Positions 10,293 through 18,659 of a stretch of DNA of 64,000 nt are shown here, one piece after another; position 1 is the first letter of the stretch, and each line of letters begins with the position of its first letter. The position numbers were made by a program, and so were the translations under genes. The DNA lies in NCBI RefSeq assembly GCF_024345575.1, contig NZ_JAGQBJ010000010.1:1-64000 (forward strand). Direction: 5' to 3'. A model generated the notes under the pieces. That model was given only the letters and a program-made list of their open reading frames with translations. It was not told where the DNA came from and searched no databases. This DNA is from Cyanobium sp. Morenito 9A2. Lineage in GTDB: Bacteria > Cyanobacteriota > Cyanobacteriia > PCC-6307 > Cyanobiaceae.

Positions 10293-10730
10293 TCAAGCAC
10301 GTCCGCTGGAGCGCAGGCGCGCGAGGTTGACGTTGATCTGCTCGAAACCAAGAAGGCTGCCGGGGGCCTCTTCCCAACTGGCGGAAAACACGCCGTAGCT
10401 GAGGCCCACCAGCCCCAGCAGAAACAAGCCCCCTGAGCTCACCAAGGTGAGGCCGGGGGGGATGTCGAGCAGGCCCTTGCTCACCAGCATGTAACTGACC
10501 ACGAACACCCCCATGCCCAGCGTGGTGGGAAGACCGGTGGCCAGGGCAATGCGACGCACCATGCGCTGAGCCACCACCGCTGGAATGCCCTGGACCGGGG
10601 AGGGGGGGCCTGCCTCGGTGGAAACCGAGCGGCCAAAGGCGGTCTTGACCGAGCTCGCCTGGGCGGAGCGGGACGCCTTGTTGCCTGAGGGGGCAGCTCC
10701 ACCGCCCTGCTTGCTGCGCTGGCGTCCCAT
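10293..10730 (-). CDS. PAM68-family photosystem II assembly protein (DUF3464)
   Basis: This 145-residue protein has a basic, low-complexity N-terminus (GRQRSKQGGGAAPSG...) and two predicted membrane helices (about residues 68-88 and 96-115) separated by DIPPGLTL, then a short tail (ASWEEAPGSLLGFEQINVN). The S-W-(D/E)-x-x-x-x-G-S-x-L-G motif after the second helix is typical of PAM68, a thylakoid protein that helps insert chlorophyll into the CP47 region during photosystem II assembly. It sits 8 bp downstream of rpsO in the order ruvA-rpsO-PAM68, probably one transcript. Confidence 0.85.
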   Translation of the reverse strand: MGRQRSKQGGGAAPSGNKASRSAQASSVKTAFGRSVSTEAGPPSPVQGIPAVVAQRMVRRIALATGLPTTLGMGVFVVSYMLVSKGLLDIPPGLTLVSSGGLFLLGLVGLSYGVFSASWEEAPGSLLGFEQINVNLARLRSSGRA

Positions 10731-10738
10731 GGCCGGCT

Positions 10739-11008
10739 TCAGCCCCGGATGCCGAGGGACTTGATCAGGGTGCTGTAGCGCGACTCACTGATCGAGCGCA
10801 GGTAGGCAAGCAGGCGCTTGCGGCGGCCGATCAGTTTGAGCAGACCCTGGCGGGAGGAGAAATCGTGCTTGTTCTGTTGCAGGTGCCCGGTGAGCTGGGT
10901 GATGCGCTCGCTCAGCATCGCCACCTGGACTTCCGCTGAACCGGTGTCGGTTCCGTGGGTCTGGTGGATGTTGATGAGTTCCTGCTTTTTGGTGGTGTCG
11001 AGAGGCAT
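10739..11008 (-). CDS. rpsO: 30S ribosomal protein S15
   Basis: An 89-residue protein, exactly the usual S15 length. It begins [16 protein letters not shown] and contains the diagnostic [13 protein letters not shown] and [15 protein letters not shown] segments, which contact 16S rRNA helices near the platform of the small subunit. An upstream in-frame start at 11035 would add nine non-conserved residues, so I chose the ATG at 11008. It lies between ruvA and the PAM68 gene on the same strand with short gaps. Confidence 0.97.
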   Translation of the reverse strand: MPLDTTKKQELINIHQTHGTDTGSAEVQVAMLSERITQLTGHLQQNKHDFSSRQGLLKLIGRRKRLLAYLRSISESRYSTLIKSLGIRG

Positions 11009-11069
11009 GCGCGGCGTCTGGCCCTGACGGAGCAAACCAACAACTTACCGCCCCGTCCGCCCCGATTCC

Positions 11070-11714
11070 TCAGGCCGCCGGTTGAGACAGCCAGCGCAGT
11101 GATTCCCGTAGCCAGTCATCGGCGCTGGAGCTGGGCTCGAGCCCCTGGGCGCCCACGCCCCGCAGGGCACGGTTGATCTCCAAAGCCTCGTAGCCCAGGG
11201 CTCCCAAGGTGATCTGAACCTCCTCCCGCGTCGGTCCCTGCAGGGTGGGGCCCTCAAGATCCATCTCTTGAGCGCGCGCGAAGGTCTCGGTGGCAAAGCG
11301 TTCCCCCAGCTTGCCCCGCAGCTCCACCGAAAGGCGCTCGGCCGTGCGCTTGCCCACGCCGGGGGCCGAGCTGAGCAGGCGCAGGTCCGCCTGCACGATC
11401 GCGCGCACCAGCGTCTCGGGCTCCAGGCACCCCAGCAGGCCCAGCGCCAGTTGGGGCCCAACTCCGCTCACGGCCACCAGTTCCCGGAACAGATCGCGTT
11501 CGCCGCGCTCGCTGAAGCCATAGAGCGTCCAGGCGTCCTCGCGGATCACCTGGTGAATGACCAGGGTCAGCTCGGCCCCGGAGGCTGGCAACGCAATCCA
11601 GTGGCGGCTGCTGATCTGCACCTCATAGCCCACCCCCTGGCAGAGCAGGAGCAGGCCGTGGCGGCTGCCCTGCTGCCAGCGATCGGCCAGTCGCCCTTGC
11701 AGCCAGCCGATCAT
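11070..11714 (-). CDS. ruvA: Holliday junction branch migration protein RuvA
   Basis: A 214-residue RuvA that binds four-way junctions as a tetramer and recruits the RuvB motor. The N-terminal OB-fold starts MIGWLQGRLADRW and includes YEVQISSRHW. Two helix-hairpin-helix motifs follow: ELVAVSGVGPQLALGLL (about residues 77-93) and SAPGVGKRTAERLSVEL (about 115-131). The C-terminal domain (about 155-214) has LGALGYEALEINRAL, which binds RuvB. Its ATG overlaps the ATG of the divergent lipoprotein gene. It is probably cotranscribed with rpsO downstream. Confidence 0.96.
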   Translation of the reverse strand: MIGWLQGRLADRWQQGSRHGLLLLCQGVGYEVQISSRHWIALPASGAELTLVIHQVIREDAWTLYGFSERGERDLFRELVAVSGVGPQLALGLLGCLEPETLVRAIVQADLRLLSSAPGVGKRTAERLSVELRGKLGERFATETFARAQEMDLEGPTLQGPTREEVQITLGALGYEALEINRALRGVGAQGLEPSSSADDWLRESLRWLSQPAA

Positions 11715-12192
11715 GGGAAGACCTCAGACGGCCCCCATGCTGCCCGGTCTGCCAACCCTGGCCCACCTGCGCTCCGTTCTGCTCGCCCTGGGGCTGAGCG
11801 CCCTGCTGGCACTCAGCGGCTGCGACCGCCTCGCCCAGCCCCCCCAGCGGGTGTTGCTGCAGGCCCTCGGGCTCCAGATTGCCCTCACCCAGCGCTCGAT
11901 CGCCGAGGCCCTCAACCTCGAGCCTGGGGGCCTGCCGGACGTGAGCCGCGTGCGTGTGGAGCACCAGGAGGGCCTGGCGATGGGAGACCAGCGGGGTGTA
12001 CGGCTTGAAGGACGCTTCGACTGGCGCCTGGCCGGCGATCCGATTCGCGTCGACAGCCCCTTTGAGCTCTATCTGCAGCGGGGCGAGAAGGGCCAGAGCT
12101 GGCGACTGGCCAGGCCCAGCGGCAGCGGCGACGGCGTCAACCAGAACTGGCTGACCTACCCCCTGCCCCTGCGGGGGGAGCACCCAGGCTGA
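11713..12192 (+). CDS. Conserved hypothetical lipoprotein
   Basis: A 159-residue protein. A hydrophobic stretch (SVLLALGLSALLALSGC) ends in LSGC, a good lipobox for signal peptidase II, so Cys37 or so would be lipidated. The rest is a single small domain (IALTQRSIAEALNLEPGG ... RLEGRFDWRLAGD), resembling small conserved cyanobacterial proteins of unknown function. The first ATG overlaps the ruvA ATG on the other strand; the next ATG at 11737 (MLPGLPTLAHLRS) is equally plausible and removes the overlap. The 3' end overlaps the convergent transporter gene by 56 bp. Function unknown. Confidence 0.7.
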   Translation: MGRPQTAPMLPGLPTLAHLRSVLLALGLSALLALSGCDRLAQPPQRVLLQALGLQIALTQRSIAEALNLEPGGLPDVSRVRVEHQEGLAMGDQRGVRLEGRFDWRLAGDPIRVDSPFELYLQRGEKGQSWRLARPSGSGDGVNQNWLTYPLPLRGEHPG

Positions 12193-13060
12193 GCAGGGTG
12201 GCGGCCAGCACGAGAGCTGCCCCGAGCACGGTCCAGCCGTTGGGGTGCTCGGCGAAGAACAGCCAGCCCCAGAGAGCCGCCAGCACCACCTGGACGTAGC
12301 TCATCGCCGTGGCCCGCGCCGCCGGCAGCGCCATCAGCCCCTTGGTGAGTCCGATCTGCCCCAACTGCGTGAACAACCCCACCCCCACAAGCCAGAGCAA
12401 CTCGCTGGCCGTGGGCAGCACTGGTTGCAGGGCCACCAGGGGCAGGGTGAGCGGGATCGCCACCAGGGGGAAATAGAAGACGATCACCAGGGGGTGCTCG
12501 CTGCGCCCCAGCGCCCTCACACTCACGTAGGCGAGGGCGGTGAGCAAGGCGCCGGCCACCCCCAGCAGCAGCGGCAGCAGCGGCAGCGCCGAAGCCTGGC
12601 CCGTGAGCCAGCTGGGTTGGGCCACCACCAGCACCCCCAGCCAGCCCAGGGCCATGGCCAGCAGCAGCTGCGGCGCCAGGTGCTCCCGCAGGGTCAACCA
12701 GGCCAGCAGGGCCGTGAAGGTGGGGTAGAGGTACTGGAGCACCGTGGCTGAAGCCAGCGGCAGGTGGGTGAGGGCCCCATAGACGCACCCCAGGGCGGCC
12801 GTGCCAATGACCCCGCGCAGGATCAACATGCCCTTGCGCTCACCCCAGATCGGCAGGTGGCGGCGACGAAGGAGCCACCAGCTCAGCAGCACGCTGACCA
12901 GAGCCCGGGCCAGCACCACCTCCGCCACCGATAGGCGACTGCCCACCGCCTTGACGCAGACGCCCATCAGATTGAAGGCCAGGGCACTGGCGAGCATCCA
13001 CAGCAGGGCCTGACCCTCCCCTCCCCACTTCTGGTGTCCTGGGGCAGAATGGGTTCCCAC
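12137..13060 (-). CDS. EamA / DMT family transporter
   Basis: Ten hydrophobic segments in two homologous halves, the usual EamA layout, are visible from LLWMLASALAFNLMGVCVKA to LGAALVLAATLLSL. The conserved first-half segment GVIGTAALGCVYGALTHLPLASATVLQYLYPTF is clear in outline (G-A-x-x-x-Y...P). The substrate cannot be told from sequence; the family exports small metabolites such as amino acids and purines. I chose the GTG at 13060, which has a GGAG four bases upstream and keeps the whole first helix; the ATG at 12997 would cut into it. It is divergent from dnaG, 34 bp away. Confidence 0.85.
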   Translation of the reverse strand: MGTHSAPGHQKWGGEGQALLWMLASALAFNLMGVCVKAVGSRLSVAEVVLARALVSVLLSWWLLRRRHLPIWGERKGMLILRGVIGTAALGCVYGALTHLPLASATVLQYLYPTFTALLAWLTLREHLAPQLLLAMALGWLGVLVVAQPSWLTGQASALPLLPLLLGVAGALLTALAYVSVRALGRSEHPLVIVFYFPLVAIPLTLPLVALQPVLPTASELLWLVGVGLFTQLGQIGLTKGLMALPAARATAMSYVQVVLAALWGWLFFAEHPNGWTVLGAALVLAATLLSLGAPPAGAGGRSASSG

Positions 13061-13094
13061 CCCACTCCACAGGTGGTGTGCCGGATCCAATCCC

Positions 13095-15215
13095 TTGAGC
13101 CTGCCGCGCCTCCACCCCCGCACGATCGATGCCGTCAAGGAGCGTGCAGACATCGTCGATGTGGTGGGTGAGCACGTGGTGCTCAAGAAGAAGGGGCGCG
13201 AGTTCGTGGGGATCTGCCCCTTCCACGACGACAAATCGCCGTCGATGACGGTGTCACCGGCCAAGCAGTTCTACTACTGCTTCTCCTGCGGCGCCGGCGG
13301 CAACGCGATCAAGTTCCTGATGGAACTGCAACACCACAGCTTCAGCGATGTGGTGCTGGAGCTGGCGCGCAAGTACCAGCTGCCGGTGGAAACCCTCGAC
13401 GGCCCCCAGCAGGAGCGCCTGCGCAAGCAGCTCTCGCGTCAGGAGCAGCTGCACCGGGTGCTGGGCCTGGCCAGCGGCTGGTTCCGCGCCCAGCTGCGCA
13501 GCCCCGAGGGGGCCGGCGCCCTGGCCTACCTCAAGGAGCAGCGGGGCCTGAGCGAAACCACCCTGGAGGCCTTCGAGCTGGGCTACGCCCCCGAGCGCTG
13601 GGATGGGCTGCTGAGCCACCTGCAGCAGGTGGAGGGGTTCAGTCCTGAGCTGCTGGAGGCCGCCGGTCTGGTGGTGCCGCGCAAGGGCCAGTCGGGCGAG
13701 AACGGCCGGGGTTTCTACGACCGCTTCCGCCACCGGGTGATGGTGCCGATCCGTGACCGCCAGGGCCGGGTGATCGGTTTCGGGGGCCGCAGCCTCGATG
13801 GTGGTGAGCCCAAATACCTCAACTCCCCGGAGACGGAGGTGTTCGAGAAGGGCAAGCATCTGTTCGGGCTCGATCGCGCCAGCAGTGCGATCCGCAAGGA
13901 TGACCAGGCGGTGGTGGTGGAGGGCTACTTCGATGTGATTGCCCTGCACGCCGCCGGCATCACCAACGCCGTCGCGGCCCTGGGCACCGCCCTCAGCAGC
14001 CAGCAGATCACCCAGCTCTGCCGCTGCTGCGACAGCCGCCGGCTGGTGCTCAATTTCGACACCGACGGGGCGGGGGTGCGGGCGGCCCAGCGGGCGATCG
14101 GCGAGGTGGAGCAGCTGGCCCTGCAGGGGCAGGTGGAGCTGCGGGTGCTGCAGCTGCCCGCCGGCAAGGACCCCGATGAGTTCCTCAAGGACCATGGAGC
14201 CGGGGAGTATCGCGCCCTGCTGGAGCAGGCACCCCAGTGGCTCGACTGGCAGATCGAGCAGGCCCTTGAGGGCAAGGACCTGGCCAGGGCCGACCAGTTC
14301 CAGCAGGCGGTGCAGGCCCTGGTGGCCCTGCTGGGCAAGCTGCCCCAGAGCGCCCTGCGCAGCCATTACCTGCAGACGGTGGCCGAACGCCTCTCCGGCG
14401 GCCAGGCCCGCGTCGCCCGCCAGCTCGAAGACGATCTGCGCCTGCAGGTGAAAGGCCAGCGCTGGCATGGCCGCGCCGCCCGCTGGGAGCAGCCTGGCGA
14501 GATCGGCCAACGGGAGCGGGCTGAGGCGGAGCTGCTCCGCCTCTACCTTCACTGCGGTCCCTACCGCGGGGCGATCCGCAGCGAGTTGCGCCGTCGGGAG
14601 CTCGATGAATTCGCGCTCCAGCACCACCGCCTGCTCTGGGCCACCCTCAGCGAGATCGAGGAAGACAACCTCGGCGCCGGCCGCCTGGAGGCTGTCAACC
14701 GTGGAACCGATCCCGGCACCGACCTGGCGGATCTGGATCTGCCCCGGCTGCTCACCGACCGGCTGCTGGTGGAGGAGAGCGCCCTGCTCAACCGGCTCAC
14801 CCCACTGCTGGAGCCCAGTGAACTGCAGCGCATGGGCCTCGCCCAGCCGCTTCTGCAGCTGCGCGGCACCACGGCGACCCTGGAGCGCCAGCGCAGTCTC
14901 AAGCGGTGCCGCCACCTGCTCGATGCCTGGCGTTCCCAGCGGCTCTTGACCCTGGAGCAGTGCATTGCCCAGTTGCTGGAGCAGGAGCGCCAGGACCCCA
15001 CCGAATCGGCCCTGGCCGCCCCAGGGCCATCGGCTGCGGAGGCGCTGACGGCGGTGGGCCTCGACATGGAATCGCGCATTGCCGCCATGTTCAGCGCGCT
15101 CAACGGCGATGCCCTGCGGTTCCAGGAGCTCTATTACAACGAGCGCAAGCACATCCGCCATCTGGACCAGCAACGCTGCGCCGGGCTGGAGGAAGTCGTG
15201 CGGCAGGCGAGTTGA
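13095..15215 (+). CDS. dnaG: DNA primase
   Basis: A 706-residue primase that makes the RNA primers for replication. The N-terminal zinc-binding domain has CPFH (about residue 41) and CFSCG (about 62). The TOPRIM core carries the acidic motif VVEGYFDVIALH (about residues 273-284) and FDTDGAG (about 320-326). The catalytic-domain entry RVIGFGGRSLDGGEPKYLNS is also present. The C-terminal half (about 430-706) is the DnaB helicase-binding region, less conserved. The start is TTG (SLPRLHPRTIDAVKERADIVDVV), matching the family's N-terminus; no ATG fits better. Confidence 0.97.
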   Translation: MSLPRLHPRTIDAVKERADIVDVVGEHVVLKKKGREFVGICPFHDDKSPSMTVSPAKQFYYCFSCGAGGNAIKFLMELQHHSFSDVVLELARKYQLPVETLDGPQQERLRKQLSRQEQLHRVLGLASGWFRAQLRSPEGAGALAYLKEQRGLSETTLEAFELGYAPERWDGLLSHLQQVEGFSPELLEAAGLVVPRKGQSGENGRGFYDRFRHRVMVPIRDRQGRVIGFGGRSLDGGEPKYLNSPETEVFEKGKHLFGLDRASSAIRKDDQAVVVEGYFDVIALHAAGITNAVAALGTALSSQQITQLCRCCDSRRLVLNFDTDGAGVRAAQRAIGEVEQLALQGQVELRVLQLPAGKDPDEFLKDHGAGEYRALLEQAPQWLDWQIEQALEGKDLARADQFQQAVQALVALLGKLPQSALRSHYLQTVAERLSGGQARVARQLEDDLRLQVKGQRWHGRAARWEQPGEIGQRERAEAELLRLYLHCGPYRGAIRSELRRRELDEFALQHHRLLWATLSEIEEDNLGAGRLEAVNRGTDPGTDLADLDLPRLLTDRLLVEESALLNRLTPLLEPSELQRMGLAQPLLQLRGTTATLERQRSLKRCRHLLDAWRSQRLLTLEQCIAQLLEQERQDPTESALAAPGPSAAEALTAVGLDMESRIAAMFSALNGDALRFQELYYNERKHIRHLDQQRCAGLEEVVRQAS

Positions 15216-15306
15216 GGCCGCTCTGAATCAAGGGCGGTCCCCCAGGGCCCCGACGCGTTCACCCCAGGCTCCTGCCAGCATCAGAGCCCCCCGCCCCCTT
15301 CCGGTG

Positions 15307-16647
15307 ATGAGCTCCGTTGCCGATGCGACGATCTGGCGCCGCAGCTGGTACCCGGTGGCGTTCGTCAAGGATCTGCAGCCCGATCGCCCCAGCGCCTTCA
15401 CCCTCCTCGGCGATGACCTGGTGCTCTGGTTCGATCGCCAGGCGAGCCCGGAGGCCCCCGCCGGTCAGTGGCGTGCCTTCGCCGATGTCTGTCCCCATCG
15501 GCTGGTGCCCCTGTCCCAGGGACGCCTCAATGACCGCGGCGAGCTGGAGTGCCCCTACCACGGCTGGAGTTTCAACGGTCAGGGCCACTGCACCGCCATT
15601 CCCCAGGCCGACCCCGGCATCAGCCTCGACACCCCCCGCAGCCGCTGCCGCCCCTATGCCACCGCCACCGGCCAGGGGCTGCTGTTCGTCTTCGCCGGCG
15701 ATCCCGCCGAGGCCGCCAGCGTTCCACTGCCGCTGTTGCCCTGGCTTGAGGACGACCCGGGCAGCTGGACCGTTCAGGACTCCTTCCGCGATCTCCCCTA
15801 CGACGCCCTGACGCTGCTGGAGAACGTGCTGGACGTCAGCCATGTGCCCTTCACCCACCACGCCACCGTCGGCAAGCGTGAATCGGCGGGGCCGGTGGCC
15901 CTGGAGCTCACCTCCAGCGGCCCCGAGGGGTTCACCGGGGTCTGGCCGGAGGGCCCCCGCCAGGGCAGCCTCGGCAGCCAGAGCACCGTGTTTACCGGCC
16001 CCTGCCTGATGGTCCATGACCTCCAGGGCAAAGGAGCACTCCGCTTTCAGACGGTCGTCTATGCCACGCCGATCCGGCGCGGGCAGTGCCGCCTGCTCGT
16101 GCGTCTGCCCTTCCGTTTCGGCTCCCCCTGGCCGGGGCGGCTGATCAACCTGCGCCCCGAGTGGTTGCAGCATCTGGCGAATCACGTGGTGCTCGAAGAC
16201 GACCAGTTGTTCCTGCATGCCCAGGAGCGTGTGCTGGAGGAACGCGGCGGCGGCAAGGAGTTGGTGCGCGCCTGTCACCTGCCCACCCGCGCTGACACCT
16301 ACGTGTGCGCCCTCCATGACTGGGTGAGCGCCGTGGGCGGCGGGCCCTTCGTGGAGGCGCCCCTGCCCGAGCGCCTGGGGGAGACGCCCCTGCTGGAGCG
16401 CTACGAGAGCCACACGCGCCACTGCCGCAGCTGCCGCGGCGCCGACCGCCGCCTGGCTCAGCTGCGGCCGATCGCCGCAGTGATCGGCCTGCTGGCCCTG
16501 GTGGGGGTGCCCTGGTGGGGGGCCAGCCCGGCGGCCCTGGCCTCCTTGGCTGTGGCGTTTCTCGCTGGCTTGATCTGGCTCCAGGCCGGTCGTTGGCGCC
16601 AGCAGCTGCGTCGGGGGCACCCCGAGCCCCCCCGCAACCGCGCCTGA
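15307..16647 (+). CDS. Rieske [2Fe-2S] oxygenase of the PaO / Tic55-like family
   Basis: A 446-residue membrane-associated non-heme oxygenase. The Rieske cluster ligands are CPHR (about residues 64-67) and CPYHGW (about 84-89). The mononuclear iron motif appears as ENVLDVSHVPFTHH (about 176-189), with Asp and two His. A redox-like C-x-x-C (HCRSCRG, about 381) and two C-terminal membrane helices follow, as in pheophorbide a oxygenase and relatives. Cyanobacterial members are linked to chlorophyll breakdown or aromatic hydroxylation, but the substrate here is unknown. The ATG at 15307 is chosen because the conserved domain starts directly (ATIWRRSWYPVAFVKDL). It stands alone after dnaG. Confidence 0.88.
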   Translation: MSSVADATIWRRSWYPVAFVKDLQPDRPSAFTLLGDDLVLWFDRQASPEAPAGQWRAFADVCPHRLVPLSQGRLNDRGELECPYHGWSFNGQGHCTAIPQADPGISLDTPRSRCRPYATATGQGLLFVFAGDPAEAASVPLPLLPWLEDDPGSWTVQDSFRDLPYDALTLLENVLDVSHVPFTHHATVGKRESAGPVALELTSSGPEGFTGVWPEGPRQGSLGSQSTVFTGPCLMVHDLQGKGALRFQTVVYATPIRRGQCRLLVRLPFRFGSPWPGRLINLRPEWLQHLANHVVLEDDQLFLHAQERVLEERGGGKELVRACHLPTRADTYVCALHDWVSAVGGGPFVEAPLPERLGETPLLERYESHTRHCRSCRGADRRLAQLRPIAAVIGLLALVGVPWWGASPAALASLAVAFLAGLIWLQAGRWRQQLRRGHPEPPRNRA

Positions 16648-16665
16648 TGCCGGCCCAGGCGTCTC

Positions 16666-17958
16666 TCAGGCCCACACCACCGGCACGTGCTCCAGGCGGG
16701 TGGTGGCGGCACCGGAAAGCCGCTCCCGCTTCATCGCCCAGAGCGGATCGAGGCCGCAGGCGGCCCATTGCACCGTGCCCCGGCCGTAGCGGCCGTTGAG
16801 CCGGTCCACCGTCTCCATCAGGGCGGCCCGGCGCCCCTGCTGCTCCGGGCTTTGGGGCACCAGCAGGTGCTGCTGCAGCAGCTCCTCCCCCTGCAGCTCC
16901 TGCAGCAGCACCCCTGCCTTTTGGAAACGTTTGTGGGGGCGGTACAGGCGCCCCACCAGGGGCAGGGCGGCGGCCAGCAGGACGGCGGTGTCCTGGCTGG
17001 CCAGGGGCAGGCGCACGCTGGCGGCCTGGCTGTAGAAGCCGTCGGCGAAGGGGCTGGTGCGGGCGAACACCGTGAGCGCCCCGGCCAGCTGGCGCTGGCG
17101 CCGCAGTTTCTCGGCCGCCCGCACCACGTAGCTGGCCACCGCCTGGCGCAGCTCCTCCAGTTCCCCCACGGGCCGGCTGAAGCTGCGGCTCACGCAGGTT
17201 TCCTGCTTGGCGGGCACGCCCTGCTGCAGCGGCAGGCAGGCCATCCCCCGCAGCTCCAGCTGCAGCCGCACCCCCACCACGCCGCAGCGGGCGCGCAGCT
17301 CACCGCTGGGCATGTCCCGCATCTGGCGGGCGTTGGCGACCCCCCGCAGGCGGCACCAGCGCGAGAGCCTGCGGCCGATGCCCCAGACGTCTTCAATCGC
17401 CACCCGCTCCAGCCAATCCTCCAGCTCCCCCGAGCCCGGAGCCCTGCCCAGGTCGAGCACGCCGGCCTGGGCGGGGTTGCCCTTGGCCAGCCGGTTGGCG
17501 GCCTTGGCCAGCACCTTGGTGGAGGCCAGGCCGATGGCGATCGGTAGGCCCAGGCTCTGGCGGATGCGGGCGCGCAGCTCCCGGGCCCAGGGGCCCAGGT
17601 CGCCGCCGGCGGGGCGGTGCAGCCGGGCGAAGGCCTCGTCGATCGAGTACACCTCCAGTTCCTCGCAGGCCGCCTCCAGCAGCGTCATCAGCCGCTGGCT
17701 CATGTCGCCGTAGAGGGCGTAGTTGGAGCTGCGCACCGCCACCCCGTGGCGCTCCAGCACAGGCCGGAGCTTGAAGTAGGGCAGGCCCATGGCGATCCCC
17801 AGCCGCCGGGCCTCGGCGCTGCGGGAGACCACCATGCCGTCGTTGTTGGAGAGCACCACCAGCGGCCGCCCCAGCAGGGCCGGATCGAGGGCCTGCTCGC
17901 AGGCCGCATAGAAGTTGTTGCCGTCGATCAGGGCGATCGCCTGTCGGAGCCTGACCAC
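16666..17958 (-). CDS. umuC: Error-prone DNA polymerase V catalytic subunit UmuC
   Basis: A 430-residue Y-family polymerase that copies damaged templates together with cleaved UmuD. It opens with IALIDGNNFYAACEQALDP, giving the first catalytic Asp, followed by NNDGMVVSRS. EVYSIDEAF (about residues 101-109) supplies the second acidic pair. KNGNPAQ-type thumb residues appear as KAANRLAKGNPAQ. The little-finger domain and the UmuC-specific C-terminal extension (about 350-430) are present. The start is GTG with GGAGAG upstream. Unlike the usual contiguous umuDC order, umuD lies about 700 bp upstream beyond an HD-GYP remnant, and a LexA-like box precedes umuC itself. Confidence 0.95.
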   Translation of the reverse strand: MVRLRQAIALIDGNNFYAACEQALDPALLGRPLVVLSNNDGMVVSRSAEARRLGIAMGLPYFKLRPVLERHGVAVRSSNYALYGDMSQRLMTLLEAACEELEVYSIDEAFARLHRPAGGDLGPWARELRARIRQSLGLPIAIGLASTKVLAKAANRLAKGNPAQAGVLDLGRAPGSGELEDWLERVAIEDVWGIGRRLSRWCRLRGVANARQMRDMPSGELRARCGVVGVRLQLELRGMACLPLQQGVPAKQETCVSRSFSRPVGELEELRQAVASYVVRAAEKLRRQRQLAGALTVFARTSPFADGFYSQAASVRLPLASQDTAVLLAAALPLVGRLYRPHKRFQKAGVLLQELQGEELLQQHLLVPQSPEQQGRRAALMETVDRLNGRYGRGTVQWAACGLDPLWAMKRERLSGAATTRLEHVPVVWA

Positions 17959-17981
17959 CGATCGCTCTCCAGTCAGTTAAT

Positions 17982-17995
17982 GGTAGATCCGTACT
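17982..17995 (-). promoter_or_regulatory. Candidate LexA (SOS) box upstream of umuC
   Basis: On the minus strand the site reads AGTACGGATCTACC, one mismatch from the cyanobacterial LexA consensus RGTACNNNDGTWCB reported for Anabaena. It lies 24 bp before the umuC GTG start. It has the same layout (AGTAC-N5-TACC) as the site upstream of umuD, which supports function. Confidence 0.5.
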
Positions 17996-18136
17996 GGTCG
18001 GCAGCGGGCGCGGTGCTGTCGTTGCCGGGTGGTGCGGGGGCGGCGCTCAGTCGGCCGGCTGCTCGTCCTGGTGGCGGGTGCCGATGCTGATCAGTTCGTC
18101 GATGGGGCGCTTGACCGCCGCCCCGCAGTCACCATC

Positions 18137-18170
18137 GAACTCGACCGGCAGCCACCTGCCGGTCGAGTTC
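18137..18170. repeat. Perfect 15-bp inverted repeat with 4-nt loop inside the HD-GYP remnant
   Basis: GAACTCGACCGGCAG is followed by CCAC and then its exact complement CTGCCGGTCGAGTTC. On the minus strand this covers codons for [11 protein letters not shown]. The single extra G that breaks the reading frame (GGTCGA-G-TTC) is exactly the base that completes the pairing; without it the stem would have a bulge. Confidence 0.9.
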
Positions 18171-18547
18171 GGCGCAGGCCTCAGCCACGGACCAGGCCGG
18201 CTTGTAGGGACGCTGGCTGGTGAGGGCGTCGAGCACGTCGGCCACGGCGACGATGCGGGACGCGAGGGGGATCTGCTCCCCCCGCAGGCCGCGGGGGGCA
18301 ACCGGAGCCGTCGATCATGTCGTGGTGGCCGCCCACGACCGCCAGCAGCATGTGGGCGGCGGGCAGATTCTCCAGGGCAAATCCCCCCAGCCTCTTGCCG
18401 ATGATCGACAGGCCCAGATCCACCACGTGGCTCTCCATCCGCTGACGCTCCTCCGGATCGACTGTTCCGGGCTTGAGCAGGAGGCGGTCGGGGATGCCGA
18501 TCTTGCCGATGTCGTGCAAGGGGGATAGATCGCCCTGGACGATGTGA

Positions 18548-18577
18548 ACCTCACGGAGCCGTGTGCCTCCGTGAGGT
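18548..18577. repeat. Perfect 10-bp inverted repeat near the truncated 5' end of the HD-GYP remnant
   Basis: ACCTCACGGA and TCCGTGAGGT are separated by 10 nt. The palindrome lies between the end of umuD (18660) and the recognisable HD-GYP sequence, about where similarity to the family fades. No T-run follows on either strand, so terminator function is doubtful; it may mark the deletion junction. Confidence 0.6.
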
Positions 18578-18659
18578 GTTGAGGGGTGGCTGGGTGGCTG
18601 CGTTCAACCGGGCCACAGCACCGAGGAGATACCTGGCAATCCGGCTCGGCTCCGCCGGA

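Larger units (their letters stand above)
18057..18583 (-). pseudogene. HD-GYP domain cyclic-di-GMP phosphodiesterase remnant
   Basis: The remnant reads, on the minus strand, ...LREVHIVQGDLSPLHDIGKIGIPD, then [43 protein letters not shown] (LHDIGK) and the HHDMIDGSG that replaces HHE.xDGxGYP mark the HD-GYP metal site. After GSG an extra C in a C6 run (18293-18298 on plus) shifts the frame; correcting it gives [20 protein letters not shown] then [15 protein letters not shown] second single-base insertion at about 18167 is needed to continue [32 protein letters not shown] to the stop. The receiver or sensor part normally found upstream is missing. So the gene is truncated at the 5' end and frameshifted twice, and cannot make a working enzyme. 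It lies between umuD and umuC. Confidence 0.88.

Noticed and set aside
13254-15173. 639-codon minus-strand frame opposite dnaG
   Set aside because: Entirely antisense to dnaG, no recognisable motif, Leu/Gln/Ala-rich composition.
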